Assembly: GCA_900540985.1 (NCBI GenBank)
Contig: UQIC01000008.1
Span: 1 to 64,000, forward strand
DNA length: 64,000 nucleotides
From: an uncultured Collinsella sp.
GTDB lineage: Bacteria; Actinomycetota; Coriobacteriia; Coriobacteriales; Coriobacteriaceae
Direction of reading: 5' to 3'
Below, piece by piece: positions 1 to 8,967 of this stretch. How positions within the stretch are numbered: position 1 is the stretch's first letter; every line of letters starts with the position of its first letter. The notes under the pieces are model-generated. The model worked only from the letters and a program-made list of their open reading frames with translations. It ran no database searches and was not told the origin of the DNA. Position numbers and translations under genes: made by a program.

Positions 1-14
1 CCGCACATGTGCGG
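1..14. other. Perfect 14-bp palindrome at window edge
   Basis: CCGCACATGTGCGG reads identically on both strands. It lies about 100 bp before the mnmA promoter and is cut off from its left context by the window edge. It could be an operator or the remnant of a hairpin. Nothing more can be said from this window. Confidence 0.3.
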
Positions 15-112
15 ATGAATGTGGGAGGTGTTCGGATAAAGTCGATAATCAAGGCCTCTCTCCCGGCAGTCTGAGCCCATCCAATCAGGGTGTCCCACGA
101 GACGCCCGAACT

Positions 113-121
113 TGCTACAAT
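113..121 (+). promoter_or_regulatory. Extended -10 promoter of mnmA
   Basis: TGCTACAAT is an extended -10 element (TG, one base, then TACAAT) about 75 bp before the mnmA start. No good -35 box is visible, which is usual for extended -10 promoters. The start site is inferred, not shown. Confidence 0.4.
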
Positions 122-193
122 GTCTGCGGCGCGGAACCAGCCTCCCGCGCCGCTTTTCTTTTTTGGCCACATGCCACCAAGGAGAACCTCCCC

Positions 194-1294
194 ATGCACA
201 ACAAGCGCGTGCTCGTCGCCATGAGCGGCGGCGTCGATTCCAGCGTGACCGCGTACCTGCTCAAAAGCCAGGGCTACGAATGCGTCGGTGCCACCATGCG
301 CCTCACCTGCCCCGCACCCGACCCCGCCACGGGCATGAGCAAAGTCGACCGCGACATCGCCGATGCAAAGGCCGTCGCCGAGCGTCTGGGGATACCCCAC
401 CATGTGCTCGACCTGCAGCAGACCTTCGACCACAGCGTTATCGAGCGCTTTGTGAACGCCTACCAGGAGGGGCTGACGCCCAATCCGTGCATTATCTGCA
501 ACCGCCATATTAAGTTTGGCGCGTTGCTCGATGCGGCGCTGGATATGGGCTGCGACTACATCGCCACGGGACATTACGCCAAAACAAGCCAGGCGCCCGA
601 CGGCACCTGGCAGCTACATCGCGGCGAAGATCCCAAAAAGGACCAAAGCTACTTTTTGTATTCGCTTACGCAGGAGCGGCTGTCGCGCACAATCTTTCCG
701 CTGGCCGGGCTGGACAAAGAGCGCGACGTGCGCCGCATTGCCGCCGAGCAGGGCTTCATCAACGCCAAGAAGGCCGAGAGCGAGGACATCTGCTTTATCG
801 CGGACGGCGACTACGCGGGCTATATCGAGCGCCGCTGCGGACATCCCGCTGCACCGGGCGACATTGTGTGGCGCGACGGCAGCGTGGTCGGACGCCATAA
901 CGGCGCGCTGCGCTATACCATAGGCCAGCGCAAGGGCTTAGGCGTCGCGATGGCGCACCCCGTGTACGTAACGGGCGTCGATGCCGCCAACAACACTGTG
1001 CATCTGGGCGAGGCCGAGGACCTAACGGCCACAGCGCTCACGGCCAACGACTGGATCTGGAGTGCCCCTGCCGACCGCATGAAGGCAGAGCTCACGTCCG
1101 GTGGCATTCGCGTAGGTGCCAAGTACCGCTACCGTCAGAAAGACCAGGCAGCGACCCTTACGCGCGGCGAAGACGGGCAAATGCTGCTAACTTTTGACGA
1201 CCCGCAGCGCGCCATCGCCCCCGGCCAGGCAGTCGTCGTCTACCGCGGCGACGTCGTCCTGGGCGGCGGCACCGTGACCGGCGCGCTTAAGTAG
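194..1294 (+). CDS. mnmA: tRNA-specific 2-thiouridylase MnmA
   Basis: MnmA is a cytosolic enzyme that transfers persulfide sulfur to uridine 34 of tRNA-Lys, -Glu and -Gln, using ATP to activate the base. The 366-residue length fits the family. The PP-loop SGGVDSS (residues 11-17) binds ATP. The catalytic cysteines are C99 in NPCIICN and C200 in SEDICFIADG. A GGAG-like site in AAGGAGAACC lies just before the ATG. The gene stands alone behind its own promoter and faces the M42 peptidase gene across a shared terminator. Two of its expected substrates, tRNA-Glu and tRNA-Gln, are also encoded in this window at 60.1-60.3 kb. Confidence 0.97.
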   Translation: MHNKRVLVAMSGGVDSSVTAYLLKSQGYECVGATMRLTCPAPDPATGMSKVDRDIADAKAVAERLGIPHHVLDLQQTFDHSVIERFVNAYQEGLTPNPCIICNRHIKFGALLDAALDMGCDYIATGHYAKTSQAPDGTWQLHRGEDPKKDQSYFLYSLTQERLSRTIFPLAGLDKERDVRRIAAEQGFINAKKAESEDICFIADGDYAGYIERRCGHPAAPGDIVWRDGSVVGRHNGALRYTIGQRKGLGVAMAHPVYVTGVDAANNTVHLGEAEDLTATALTANDWIWSAPADRMKAELTSGGIRVGAKYRYRQKDQAATLTRGEDGQMLLTFDDPQRAIAPGQAVVVYRGDVVLGGGTVTGALK

Positions 1295-1311
1295 CCCCAT
1301 CCCCTTCATAA

Positions 1312-1376
1312 ATTGCGGTGAAATAGGGACTGCTTATGCGTTTCAAATGCAAAAACAGTCCCTATTTCACCGCAAC
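1312..1376. repeat. Dispersed hairpin, TTGCGGTGAAATA family, copy 1
   Basis: The arms ATTGCGGTGAAATAGGGACTG and its near reverse complement enclose about 22 nt. Related copies lie at 44260-44324, 44601-44666 and 58570-58634. All four are at gene ends or between genes. The arms are conserved and the loops differ. Confidence 0.8.
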
Positions 1377-1380
1377 GCAC

Positions 1381-1424
1381 AAGAGCGCCCCTGCCGGCAA
1401 CGTTATACCGGCTAGGGCGCTCTT
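1381..1424. terminator. Bidirectional terminator between mnmA and M42 gene
   Basis: AAGAGCGCCC pairs with GGGCGCTCTT, and an inner GCCGG/CCGGC pair extends the stem. It lies between convergent genes and can serve both. Confidence 0.75.
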
Positions 1425-1449
1425 AACTTGCCACGCGCTATAAATGCGC

Positions 1450-2493
1450 CTAACGCTGCACGTAGGCGCGGACGAGCTCGTAGGTGTTGCGCACGCCGTC
1501 GATGTGGCTGCGCTCGTAGTTGTGGCTCGCGTACACGCCGGGGCCGATCAGGCCGTGACGGATGTCGTAGCCGGCCGAGAGCGTGGCCTCAACGTCCGAG
1601 CCGTAGTGCGGATACACATCGATGGCGTAATCGAGCTCCAGCTCGCGCGCGATGTTGGACAGCGTGGTTACCAGGTCGTAGTTGTACGGACCGCCTGAAT
1701 CCTTGGCGCAAATCGACACCATGCGCTCGGTGCAGCCCAGGTCGTCGCCCACGCAGCCCATGTCAACGCTGATCATCTCGCGCGTGTCGGCCGGCACGAA
1801 AGCACCGCCGTGGCCGACCTCCTCGTACACGGTAAAGAGCAGCGACACCTTGCGCGAAAGCGACACCTCGCCGTCAGCAACAGCGCGGGCCAGACCCAGC
1901 AGAATCGACGCCGACAGCTTGTCATCCAGGAAGCGGCTCTTGATGTAGCCGCTCTCCGTCACCGTGGTACGCGGATCCATAGCGATGATGTCGCCGGTCT
2001 GAATGCCCAGCTCAAGCACATCGTCCTTGCTGTCGACATTCTCATCGAGCAGGATTTCCATGTTCTTCTCGATGGTCTTGACCGGCTCGTCGGCCACGTG
2101 CGCCGAAGGCTCGGTGTTAAGAACCACGCCCGTGTAGACATTGCCGTCGCGCGTGTAGACGGTGCAGTTCTCGCCATCGGCCGTAGACCACTGGTGCCCA
2201 CCAAGCGTCGTGGGGCGCAGGCGGCCATTGTCCTTAATGGAACGCACCATGGCGCCCAGGGTATCGACATGGCTCGCCAGTACGAGCGGCTCGCCCTCGC
2301 CGCCAAGCTCAACCAGCACGTTGCCCTTATTGGAACGCTCGGGCTCAAAGCCCATATCGCGCAACGTTTCCATTAGATAATCAGTCGCCGCACGGGTATA
2401 GCCGGTAGGCGAAGCAATAGAAGTCAGCGTCTTAAGCTGTCCTGCGATATAGGAGAGCGTCTCCTCTAGAGAAGCATCAATATTAGAAGTCAT
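1450..2493 (-). CDS. M42 family metallopeptidase (glutamyl/cellulase-M type aminopeptidase)
   Basis: This is a cytosolic two-metal aminopeptidase of the M42 (PepA/FrvX/YsdC) family, which trims N-terminal residues from peptides. Family signatures are present in order: ASHVDTLGAMV near residue 75 (metal His and Asp), a bridging Asp in RFLDDKLSAS, the catalytic Glu pair in VYEEVGHGG, a further metal Asp in SVDMG, and a C-terminal metal His in ASHNYERSH. The reading frame is open to an ATG at 2499, but a GGAAGGA Shine-Dalgarno abuts that codon. The ATG at 2493 has proper spacing and was chosen, giving 347 residues. The exact substrate cannot be read from the sequence. Confidence 0.9.
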   Translation of the reverse strand: MTSNIDASLEETLSYIAGQLKTLTSIASPTGYTRAATDYLMETLRDMGFEPERSNKGNVLVELGGEGEPLVLASHVDTLGAMVRSIKDNGRLRPTTLGGHQWSTADGENCTVYTRDGNVYTGVVLNTEPSAHVADEPVKTIEKNMEILLDENVDSKDDVLELGIQTGDIIAMDPRTTVTESGYIKSRFLDDKLSASILLGLARAVADGEVSLSRKVSLLFTVYEEVGHGGAFVPADTREMISVDMGCVGDDLGCTERMVSICAKDSGGPYNYDLVTTLSNIARELELDYAIDVYPHYGSDVEATLSAGYDIRHGLIGPGVYASHNYERSHIDGVRNTYELVRAYVQR

Positions 2494-2701
2494 ATGCATC
2501 CTTCCAAGTAAAACTAAGACCGAGTCCCGATTTTAACCGTTCTGCACGCGCAAGGCCCTGGGAGCCAAGCCGCCCCCAGACGTCCCCACACTGATTTTGT
2601 GCACAGACGCGAATTTCAATCCTAATCTTGCATAATACATATTGGTTTATGTATATAAATGAGGCATCTATTTATTTTGTCTCAGGGTACCCTACCCCGG
2701 A

Positions 2702-2938
2702 CCGTGCAAAAAACGGAGTATTCAGCACCGTGGGCCCCAACGACCCCATCACAAACGACAAAACGACGCGGTTACAGCAGTGTTGTAGACCGTCGCAAAC
2801 CAAAAACGCGGCGACAGCCATCTCCGTCCATCGATAGCCCGCCCACAGGGGCTGTCGATGGGCGCCCGCGGGCCACTACGGCCCATTCACAACGTTATGC
2901 ATTTTTCAGAGCTTGCTGAATACTCCCAAAAATGCACG
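2702..2938. repeat. 237-bp element with conserved inverted ends, copy 1
   Basis: The left end (2702-2727) has CCGTGCAAAA followed by CGGAGTATTCAGCA. The right end (2914-2938) is its near reverse complement: TGCTGAATACTCC followed by AAAAATGCACG. The interior is non-coding and contains a strong internal hairpin (CATCGATAGCCC paired with GGGCTGTCGATG). A second element with the same ends and almost the same length is at 9363-9598, but its interior is different. This element fills most of the gene-free stretch 2500-3010. The rest of that stretch, upstream of the M42 gene, is AT-rich and probably carries its promoter. Confidence 0.7.
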
Positions 2939-3012
2939 CTGGGAAGTGCACCACCTATCCGCAGCGGGCAGCATGCTTTGGTTTTACCCGTCTCAGGACA
3001 TTGACGCAGCAC

Positions 3013-3045
3013 AAAAAGCCCCGCCGTGCGCAGCACGGCGGGGCC
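3013..3045 (-). terminator. Terminator of the alcohol dehydrogenase gene
   Basis: On the minus strand the stem GCCCCGCCGTGC/GCACGGCGGGGC is followed by TTTTTG. It lies about 55 bp beyond the stop codon. Confidence 0.8.
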
Positions 3046-3097
3046 AGCAGCAAGTCAAAAGACCATACGCCTACGGGCGAAGGACCACCAAACTGGG

Positions 3098-4264
3098 TTA
3101 GGCAGCCGGGCAGATCTTCTTGAAGAGCTCGATGACGTCGTCGAGCGTCGCCTCGCGCGGGTTACCCGGGAAGCAAGCGTCGGCCATGGCGTCCTTGGCC
3201 AGGACCTCGATCTCGTCAGCCTTCATGGCCTCGCAGACGTGCGGGATGTTCACGTCGGCGGAAAGCTGCTTGACGGCGGCGATAGCGGCGTCGGCAGCCT
3301 CGTCGGTGCTCATGCCCGTGGTGTCAACGCCCATGGCGACGGCGACCTTGGCCAGGCGCTCGGCGCAAACCGGCTTGTTGAACTCCATGGCGATCGGCAG
3401 CAGCATGGCGCAGGCGACACCGTGCGGGGTATCGTAGTGAGCGGACAGGGTGTGAGCCATGGCGTGGTCGATGCCCAGGCCGACGTTGGAGAAGCCCATG
3501 CCGGCGACATACTGGCCAAGAGCCATGCCCTCGCGGCCGGAGCCGGGCTGACCGGACTTGGCCTCGGCGACAGAGTCGCGCAGGTTCTCGCTGATCAGCT
3601 TAATGGCCTCAAAGTGGAACATGTCGGAGAGCTCCCAAGCGCCCTTGGTGGTGTAGCCCTCGATGGCGTGGGTCAGAGCGTCCATGCCAGTGGAAGCGGT
3701 CAGGCCGGCGGGCATGGAAGCCATCATGTCGGGATCGACGACGGCGACCTCGGGGGCGTCGTTGGTGTCAACGCACACGAACTTGCGGACCTTCTCGGGG
3801 TCAGTGATGACGTAGTTGATGGTCACCTCGGCGGCGGTACCGGCGGTCGTCGGCACAGCGATGGTGAACACGGCATGGTTCTTAGTGGGAGCAACGCCCT
3901 CGAGGCTGCGGACATCGGCGAACTCGGGGTTGTTGATGATGATGCCGATAGCCTTGGCGGTATCCATGGAGGAGCCACCACCGATAGTCACGATAGCGTC
4001 AGCCTCGGCGGCCTTGAAGGCCTCGACGCCGTCCTTGACGTTCTGGATAGTGGGGTTGGGCTTGATTTCGGAGTAGAGGCTCCAAGCGATGCCGGCGGCG
4101 TCGAGCTCGTCGGTCACCTTAGCGGTAACGCCAAACTTAACCAGATCGGGGTCGGAGCAGACGAAGATCTTCTTGTAGCCGCGACGCTGGAGCTCGCCGG
4201 GGATCTCCTTGATGGCGCCGGAACCATGATAAGAGATGGTGTTGAGAACAAAACGATTAGCCAT
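3098..4264 (-). CDS. Iron-containing alcohol dehydrogenase
   Basis: This is a group III NAD(P)-dependent alcohol dehydrogenase of the FucO/DhaT/AdhB type and acts in the cytosol on short-chain alcohols, aldehydes or diols. It has 388 residues, the usual size. The nucleotide-binding GGGSSMDTAK begins near residue 96. The predicted Fe(II) ligands D195, H199, H266 and H280 sit in MDALTHAIEG and GIDHAMAHTL...TPHG. GGGAGG lies 7 nt before the ATG. The gene is monocistronic, with its own terminator, and has a LacI/CcpA-like palindrome about 100 bp upstream. Substrate preference (lactaldehyde, propanediol, ethanol, butanol) is not deducible. Confidence 0.93.
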   Translation of the reverse strand: MANRFVLNTISYHGSGAIKEIPGELQRRGYKKIFVCSDPDLVKFGVTAKVTDELDAAGIAWSLYSEIKPNPTIQNVKDGVEAFKAAEADAIVTIGGGSSMDTAKAIGIIINNPEFADVRSLEGVAPTKNHAVFTIAVPTTAGTAAEVTINYVITDPEKVRKFVCVDTNDAPEVAVVDPDMMASMPAGLTASTGMDALTHAIEGYTTKGAWELSDMFHFEAIKLISENLRDSVAEAKSGQPGSGREGMALGQYVAGMGFSNVGLGIDHAMAHTLSAHYDTPHGVACAMLLPIAMEFNKPVCAERLAKVAVAMGVDTTGMSTDEAADAAIAAVKQLSADVNIPHVCEAMKADEIEVLAKDAMADACFPGNPREATLDDVIELFKKICPAA

Positions 4265-4363
4265 TGATAGCCTCCCATCGTGTGCGGGGCGCCCATTACG
4301 CCCCGCGCTATAAGTCCCATCCTAACGCTTTTGAAACAAAAAACGCGTGAAAACGTCAAAGGT

Positions 4364-4379
4364 GTTAAAGCGTTTCAAC
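4364..4379. promoter_or_regulatory. LacI/CcpA-like operator upstream of alcohol dehydrogenase
   Basis: GTTAAAGCGTTTCAAC is an imperfect palindrome with a central CG, the layout of LacI-family and catabolite-response operators. Related half-sites (AACGCTTTTGAAAC) lie about 35 bp nearer the gene. This suggests carbon-source control; the regulator is not in this window. Confidence 0.4.
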
Positions 4380-4410
4380 AACTGGTATCGTCATCGCCGG
4401 ACCACTAAAC

Positions 4411-4440
4411 AAAAAGGGGCGGCCGAGATGGCCGTCCCCT
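4411..4440 (-). terminator. Terminator of the YoaK-like gene
   Basis: On the minus strand the stem GGGGACGGCC/GGCCGCCCC is followed by TTTTTG, about 55 bp beyond the stop codon of the preceding gene. Confidence 0.75.
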
Positions 4441-4493
4441 CCCCAATAATGATCAGTGCGACAAAGGGACCAGCCCCTTGCCGTATCCTGCCG

Positions 4494-5210
4494 TTATTTT
4501 TGGCAGGCGTCTTTCCAATCTTCGCAGGCACGCTTCCAGCGAGAGCGCAAGTCGCGCTCGCGGTCGATGAACATGATGGCAAACGCGACAAACAGCAGCA
4601 AGCTCGCCACGACGATGGCATGCAGGCCCATGCGCTCAATACACCAGTTGCCCAGCACGGCGCCAAACACAAAGGTAAAGATCACGCCAAAGTACAGCAC
4701 GCCGTTTTCCAAAAAGCCGCGTTTGTGGGTGATGATGTAGTCGTCCACGTTTTGCAGCGCGTTGCGCAAGTTGCCGATGCACATGGTCGTGGCGATGCCG
4801 TGACCGTGGATCTTGCGGAAGCTCTCGACCTGCATGCCGCAGGCAAACGAAGTAAGGCAGTTGGCGAGCAGGTTGAAATCGCCGCCCGGGATAAAGCTCA
4901 CGCCCAGCAAGATAACGGCTTCAAAGAACACCGTCACCTGACGCCAGTGGATCAAGCTGCCAAAACGCTCGTGCACCAGGTCGGCAAGCATAATGCCCAC
5001 AGCAAACGACACCACAGGGAAGAAATAGTGCCCCGCAAGTGCCCAATTGCCCTCCGAGATGCTCACGCCCACCAGCAAGATGTTGCCTGTCTGCGCGTTG
5101 GCGAAAACATGATCGCGCCCAATGTACGAATACACGTCCATAAAGCCACCGGCGAGCGCCAAGATGATGCCCAGCTCAATAGACTCCGATATCTGTTTGG
5201 CACGCTGCAT
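4494..5210 (-). CDS. YoaK (DUF1275) family membrane protein
   Basis: This is a predicted integral membrane protein of the DUF1275/YoaK family, whose function is unknown. The signature near the N-terminus is GGFMDVYSYI followed by ANAQTGNILLVG, typical of the family. About six hydrophobic segments follow. The open frame extends 78 codons further upstream, but the ATG at 5210 has AAGGAGG in front of it and matches the family's N-terminus, giving 238 residues. It is divergent from the YgiQ gene. Confidence 0.85.
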   Translation of the reverse strand: MQRAKQISESIELGIILALAGGFMDVYSYIGRDHVFANAQTGNILLVGVSISEGNWALAGHYFFPVVSFAVGIMLADLVHERFGSLIHWRQVTVFFEAVILLGVSFIPGGDFNLLANCLTSFACGMQVESFRKIHGHGIATTMCIGNLRNALQNVDDYIITHKRGFLENGVLYFGVIFTFVFGAVLGNWCIERMGLHAIVVASLLLFVAFAIMFIDRERDLRSRWKRACEDWKDACQK

Positions 5211-5463
5211 CGTCGTGCATCCTCCTTGTTGACGACTCTCTCGTGCGTTGGCGGAAACATAGCCGCCGTTCATACTGTAACCCATTGACAACATGGCGTG
5301 CGCGCGAGACGGGTTCTCCAACGCGCAGATACACAGTCTGGAAACAAACGACACCCGCATCGACGCGCCGATCCGCCAGCTCATGTACTCCACCAGTCTT
5401 TTTAGCCCCGTCCCAAAAAGACTGGTTACAATTACGTGCAGCATACAAACACCGGGAGGGATC

Positions 5464-7599
5464 GTGGCAAAAAAGCCTCAGCACGCTCAGAACAACCAGC
5501 GCAGCCAGCAGGGCAAACAGGGCCAGCAGCAAAAGCGTGGCGGCAAAGCCCAGGGCGGCCACGCCACTCATACCCCGGCAGCACCCATCCGCCCCTGGCG
5601 CCCGGGCCGCGATAAGTTCCTCCCCGTCAGCCGCGCCGACATGGATGCGCGCGGCTGGGACCAGTGCGACTTTGTCTACATCTGCGGCGACGCCTACGTG
5701 GACCACCCCAGCTTTGGCATGGCCATCGTCAGCCGCGTACTCGACGCGCACGGCTACAAAGTGGGCATCATCTGCCAGCCCGACTGGACCGACCCCGCCA
5801 GCATCACCGTGCTCGGCGAGCCGCGCCTGGGCTTTCTCGTCAGCGCCGGCAACATGGACTCCATGGTCAACCACTATTCGGTGACCAAGCACCGCCGCCA
5901 CACCGACGCCTATACCCCCGGCGGCGAGGAGGGTCACCGCCCCAACCGAGCCGTCACGGTCTACGGAAATCTCATCCGCCAGACGTTTAAGGATGCCCCC
6001 ATCATTATCGGTGGCATCGAGGCAAGCCTACGTCGCTTGGCCCACTACGATTACTGGCAGGACAAGCTCAAGCGCTCGGTACTGCTCGACTCGGGCGCCG
6101 ACATCCTCATCTACGGCATGGGCGAGCACGCGATCGTCGAGATCGCCGACGCGCTCGACGCGGGACTGCCCGTCGATCAGATTACCTATATCAATGGCAC
6201 CGTCTACCGCACCAGCTCGCTCGACGAGGTCTACGACTACGACCTGCTGCCCAGCTGGGACGACCTTGCCGCCGATAAGCTCAACTACGCGCGCAGCTTT
6301 AACGTACAGCAGCAGAACATGGACCCCATCACCGGGCATCGCCTGGTAGAGCCCTACCCCAACAGCGTCTATGTGGTGCAGAACCCGCCGTCGGCGACGC
6401 TCACCACCGACGAGATGGACGAGGTGGCCGAACTCCCCTACGCACGCGATTGGCATCCCAACTATGACGCGGCAGGCGGCGTGCCGGCCTTTGCCGAGAT
6501 CAAGTTTTCCATTAGCTCCAACCGCGGCTGTTTTGGCGAGTGCTCGTTTTGCGCGCTCACCTTCCACCAGGGCCGCGTGCTGCAGATGCGCAGCCACGAC
6601 TCGATCATGCGCGAGGCCGAGCTGCTCACGCGCGATCCCGAGTTTAAGGGTTACATCAACGACGTGGGCGGGCCGACAGCCAACTTTAGCCGCCCTGCCT
6701 GCGACAAGCAGCTCAAGCACGGCGTATGCAAAAACAAGCGCTGCCTGTGGCCGAGCGTGTGCAAGAACATGGTCGTCGACGAGAGCGGCTACACGCAGCT
6801 GCTGCGCGACCTGCGCCAGCTGCCGGGCGTCAAAAAGGTCTTTGTCCGCAGCGGCATCCGCTTTGATTACACCATGGCCGATACCTCGGACGAGTTTTTG
6901 CGTGAGCTGCTGGAGCACCATGTCTCGGGCCAACTGCGCGTAGCGCCCGAGCATGTGAGCGACGCGGTGCTGAGTGTGATGGGCAAGCCGAGCCGCGCCG
7001 TCTACGACGCGTTCTGCCGCAAATTTGAACGCTTGAACCGCGAGTATGGACTCAAGCAGTATGTGGTGCCGTACTTGATCTCGAGCCACCCCGGCTCGAC
7101 GATGAAGGAAGCCGTGGACCTTGCCGAGGCCGTGCGCGACATGGGCTACATGCCCGAACAGGTGCAGGACTTCTACCCCACCCCGTCCACCATGTCGACC
7201 TGCATGTACTACACCGGCGTGGATCCGCGCACCATGGAGCCGATCTATGTGGCGCGCGACCCGCACGAGAAGGCCATGCAGCGCGCGCTCATCCAGTATC
7301 GCAAGCCCGAGAACTACAAGCTGGTGCGCGAGGCGCTGGAGAAGGCCGGGCGTCGCGACCTGATCGGCTACACCAAGCATTGCCTGATCCGTCCCGTGCC
7401 GCCACGCCCGGGCGAGACATCGGCCGGCGGCGGACATGGCGCCGGCAAGAAAGGCGGCAAGGCCCACGGTGGCGCCGCCGGCAAGGGGCCCAAAGGCAGC
7501 AAGGGCCACGGCGGCATGTCGCGCGCGCAGAACACTGCCGGACGCAACCGTGCAGCTCAGGGGCGTCAGGGTGCCAATGGAGGCGGACGCCGCAATTAG
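5464..7599 (+). CDS. YgiQ family radical SAM protein
   Basis: This belongs to the YgiQ family of radical SAM enzymes, a widespread group of unknown reaction. The [4Fe-4S] motif CFGECSFC (CxxxCxxC) follows SSNRG about halfway along. The family N-terminal domain (GWDQCDFVYICGDAYVDHPS) and C-terminal block (PEQVQDFYPTPST) are both clear. The chosen start is GTG at 5464, preceded by GGGAGGG; the open frame extends further upstream without homology or a ribosome site. The product is 711 residues. Both ends are low-complexity: a Gln/Lys-rich first 40 residues and a basic Gly/Lys/Ala-rich last 70. Such a tail could help bind RNA or ribosomes, but this is inference. The stop codon overlaps the stop of the convergent CPBP gene by 4 bp. 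Confidence 0.92.
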   Translation: MAKKPQHAQNNQRSQQGKQGQQQKRGGKAQGGHATHTPAAPIRPWRPGRDKFLPVSRADMDARGWDQCDFVYICGDAYVDHPSFGMAIVSRVLDAHGYKVGIICQPDWTDPASITVLGEPRLGFLVSAGNMDSMVNHYSVTKHRRHTDAYTPGGEEGHRPNRAVTVYGNLIRQTFKDAPIIIGGIEASLRRLAHYDYWQDKLKRSVLLDSGADILIYGMGEHAIVEIADALDAGLPVDQITYINGTVYRTSSLDEVYDYDLLPSWDDLAADKLNYARSFNVQQQNMDPITGHRLVEPYPNSVYVVQNPPSATLTTDEMDEVAELPYARDWHPNYDAAGGVPAFAEIKFSISSNRGCFGECSFCALTFHQGRVLQMRSHDSIMREAELLTRDPEFKGYINDVGGPTANFSRPACDKQLKHGVCKNKRCLWPSVCKNMVVDESGYTQLLRDLRQLPGVKKVFVRSGIRFDYTMADTSDEFLRELLEHHVSGQLRVAPEHVSDAVLSVMGKPSRAVYDAFCRKFERLNREYGLKQYVVPYLISSHPGSTMKEAVDLAEAVRDMGYMPEQVQDFYPTPSTMSTCMYYTGVDPRTMEPIYVARDPHEKAMQRALIQYRKPENYKLVREALEKAGRRDLIGYTKHCLIRPVPPRPGETSAGGGHGAGKKGGKAHGGAAGKGPKGSKGHGGMSRAQNTAGRNRAAQGRQGANGGGRRN

Positions 7600-8516
7600 T
7601 GCGGGAATGCGGTAGATGCGCTCGCAGCGCTCTGCTGGCACGCTTGACGCAGTGAGCGCATCGCCTCCACCAGGATCACGCCGGCGATGGCAACCGTGAC
7701 CGCCACGTCGAGCGGCGTGTTCACAAACCACAGCAGGCCCATGAGGTACGACCCGGCGTTAAAGGCAAAGTGCAACAGGATCGTGTAGCGAATCTTTCCA
7801 GTCGTCACGAGCACCCAACCAAAAATGAGGCCGGCAGCGCCCGCATAGCAGCCCTGAACCCAGTTCATGTGCATAAAACCGAAGATTGCCGCCTGCAGCA
7901 CAATCGCCGCGGCGATACCCCACGTACTTGGGGCCGCCCAGGGCACTATGGTGCCGTCTTGCGCGTTCGCGCGGCGCCGACGTTTCCAGAGCGGACGGCA
8001 CTGTGGATTAAACGCACGCAGTGAGAACTCAAAGATGATGCCGCGCACCAGGAGCTCTTCGCAAAACGGCGCGCCGAGCACCGTGGTCAGGACGGCCAGA
8101 TAGCTCGTGTCGCCCATACCTGTTTCCTCGACAAGTTCGCTATAGTCTGCCGCGACCTCGGGCAGCAGCGACAGCACGCCGTCGCATAGGTAGCTAATGA
8201 CCACCTGCATGGACAGGCCGATCACGACAACGCAGACGATGCGCTTCCATGCCGCGCCTGCTCCCCCACCGAGCGGGCGCTCGCCTTGCCGGCGCGCCAT
8301 GAAGGAGCGGGGCCACAGATAGCGCCACCACAGCAGCGCCATCAAAAAAGACGCCGTCTGAGCGGCGGCCTGGAACCATTGGATATCGAGATTATCGATC
8401 GGATAGCCCGTCAGCACCGATACGGCATCGAGAGCTGAAAACAGAACCACGCTCAGGGCTATATCGGCAGCGACAACGCCAAAACAGGCAAGCGCCCAAA
8501 TCATCGCATTGAGCAT
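7596..8516 (-). CDS. CPBP family intramembrane metalloprotease (CAAX/Abi type)
   Basis: This polytopic membrane protein has the three CPBP (Abi) motifs: EELLVR (Glu153-Glu154, Arg158), FGFMH (His216) and HFAFN (His249, Asn253). They form the intramembrane active site. The family includes Rce1-like proteases and bacteriocin self-immunity proteins. The ATG at 8516 is preceded by GAGGAGG; an upstream extension lacks a site and was rejected. The product is 306 residues. No bacteriocin-like gene lies beside it, so its substrate is unknown. Confidence 0.88.
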   Translation of the reverse strand: MLNAMIWALACFGVVAADIALSVVLFSALDAVSVLTGYPIDNLDIQWFQAAAQTASFLMALLWWRYLWPRSFMARRQGERPLGGGAGAAWKRIVCVVVIGLSMQVVISYLCDGVLSLLPEVAADYSELVEETGMGDTSYLAVLTTVLGAPFCEELLVRGIIFEFSLRAFNPQCRPLWKRRRRANAQDGTIVPWAAPSTWGIAAAIVLQAAIFGFMHMNWVQGCYAGAAGLIFGWVLVTTGKIRYTILLHFAFNAGSYLMGLLWFVNTPLDVAVTVAIAGVILVEAMRSLRQACQQSAASASTAFPH

Positions 8517-8571
8517 GCCAACCTCCTCAAAACCATTCCCTAGTTCTACCACAACTCGGCAGAGAGCTGAT

Positions 8572-8598
8572 CCCATGGGGACGGAGGAAAACGGATCA
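8572..8598 (+). repeat. Direct repeat left of the dinJ-like gene
   Basis: CCCATGGGGACGGAG followed by AAAACGGATCA recurs, with small changes, at 8968-8996 in the same orientation. The pair brackets the dinJ-like gene and its upstream region. Confidence 0.6.
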
Positions 8599-8599
8599 C

Positions 8600-8800
8600 T
8601 TATTGATGAGAATCGGGCGCAGTGCCAAAGGCCCCGCTGGGCGAAATGTCGAACGGAAAGGTGCCGCAGCGATTGAAGGCGGCGATGAACATGCGGATGG
8701 CGTTAGACGGCGTGGTGCCTACGAGCTGGGTTGCCGCCGCGAAGGCCGCCTTTTCCTCAGGCAAGACCTTCGCGACAACCGGGGTCATGTGTTCTGCCAT
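8600..8800 (-). CDS. RelB/DinJ-like antitoxin, orphan
   Basis: This 66-residue protein resembles the ribbon-helix-helix antitoxins RelB/DinJ. MTPVVAKVLPEEKAAFAAA is the beta-strand plus first helix and LVGTTPSNAIRMFIAAF is the typical second helix. It would bind DNA as a dimer and neutralise a YafQ/RelE RNase. The ATG at 8800 has AAGGAAG before it. No toxin gene follows: the next open frame downstream is the unrelated CPBP gene, ending the usual operon order. An operator-like palindrome lies at 8915-8943. It may be a solitary regulator or the survivor of a decayed toxin-antitoxin pair. Confidence 0.7.
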   Translation of the reverse strand: MAEHMTPVVAKVLPEEKAAFAAATQLVGTTPSNAIRMFIAAFNRCGTFPFDISPSGAFGTAPDSHQ

Positions 8801-8914
8801 GGCGCTTCCTTTTTTAAACGACGGTGGTGCGGATAGATGCGGACCACGCGGCTGGGCGACGGGCTGTGAAGGCAACCCGATTGGCCCGCATCTGGAGTTT
8901 GTTTCTACGGCGTT

Positions 8915-8943
8915 GGTATTACTTGGTAATCCTAAGTATTACC
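8915..8943. promoter_or_regulatory. Operator-like inverted repeat upstream of dinJ-like gene
   Basis: The arms GGTATTACTT and AAGTATTACC flank a 9-bp centre. Antitoxins of this fold bind such repeats to repress their own promoter. It lies about 115 bp before the start codon, further than usual. Confidence 0.45.
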
Positions 8944-8967
8944 CCGCAGATAGAATACCATACCCGA

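Noticed and set aside
3026..4267. A 413-residue open frame opposite the alcohol dehydrogenase
   Set aside because: Antisense shadow of a certain gene; its sequence is low-complexity Gly/Val/Asp.
5293..5463. A longer N-terminus for the YgiQ protein
   Set aside because: No ribosome-binding site; GTG 5464 has GGGAGGG and begins the family-like sequence.
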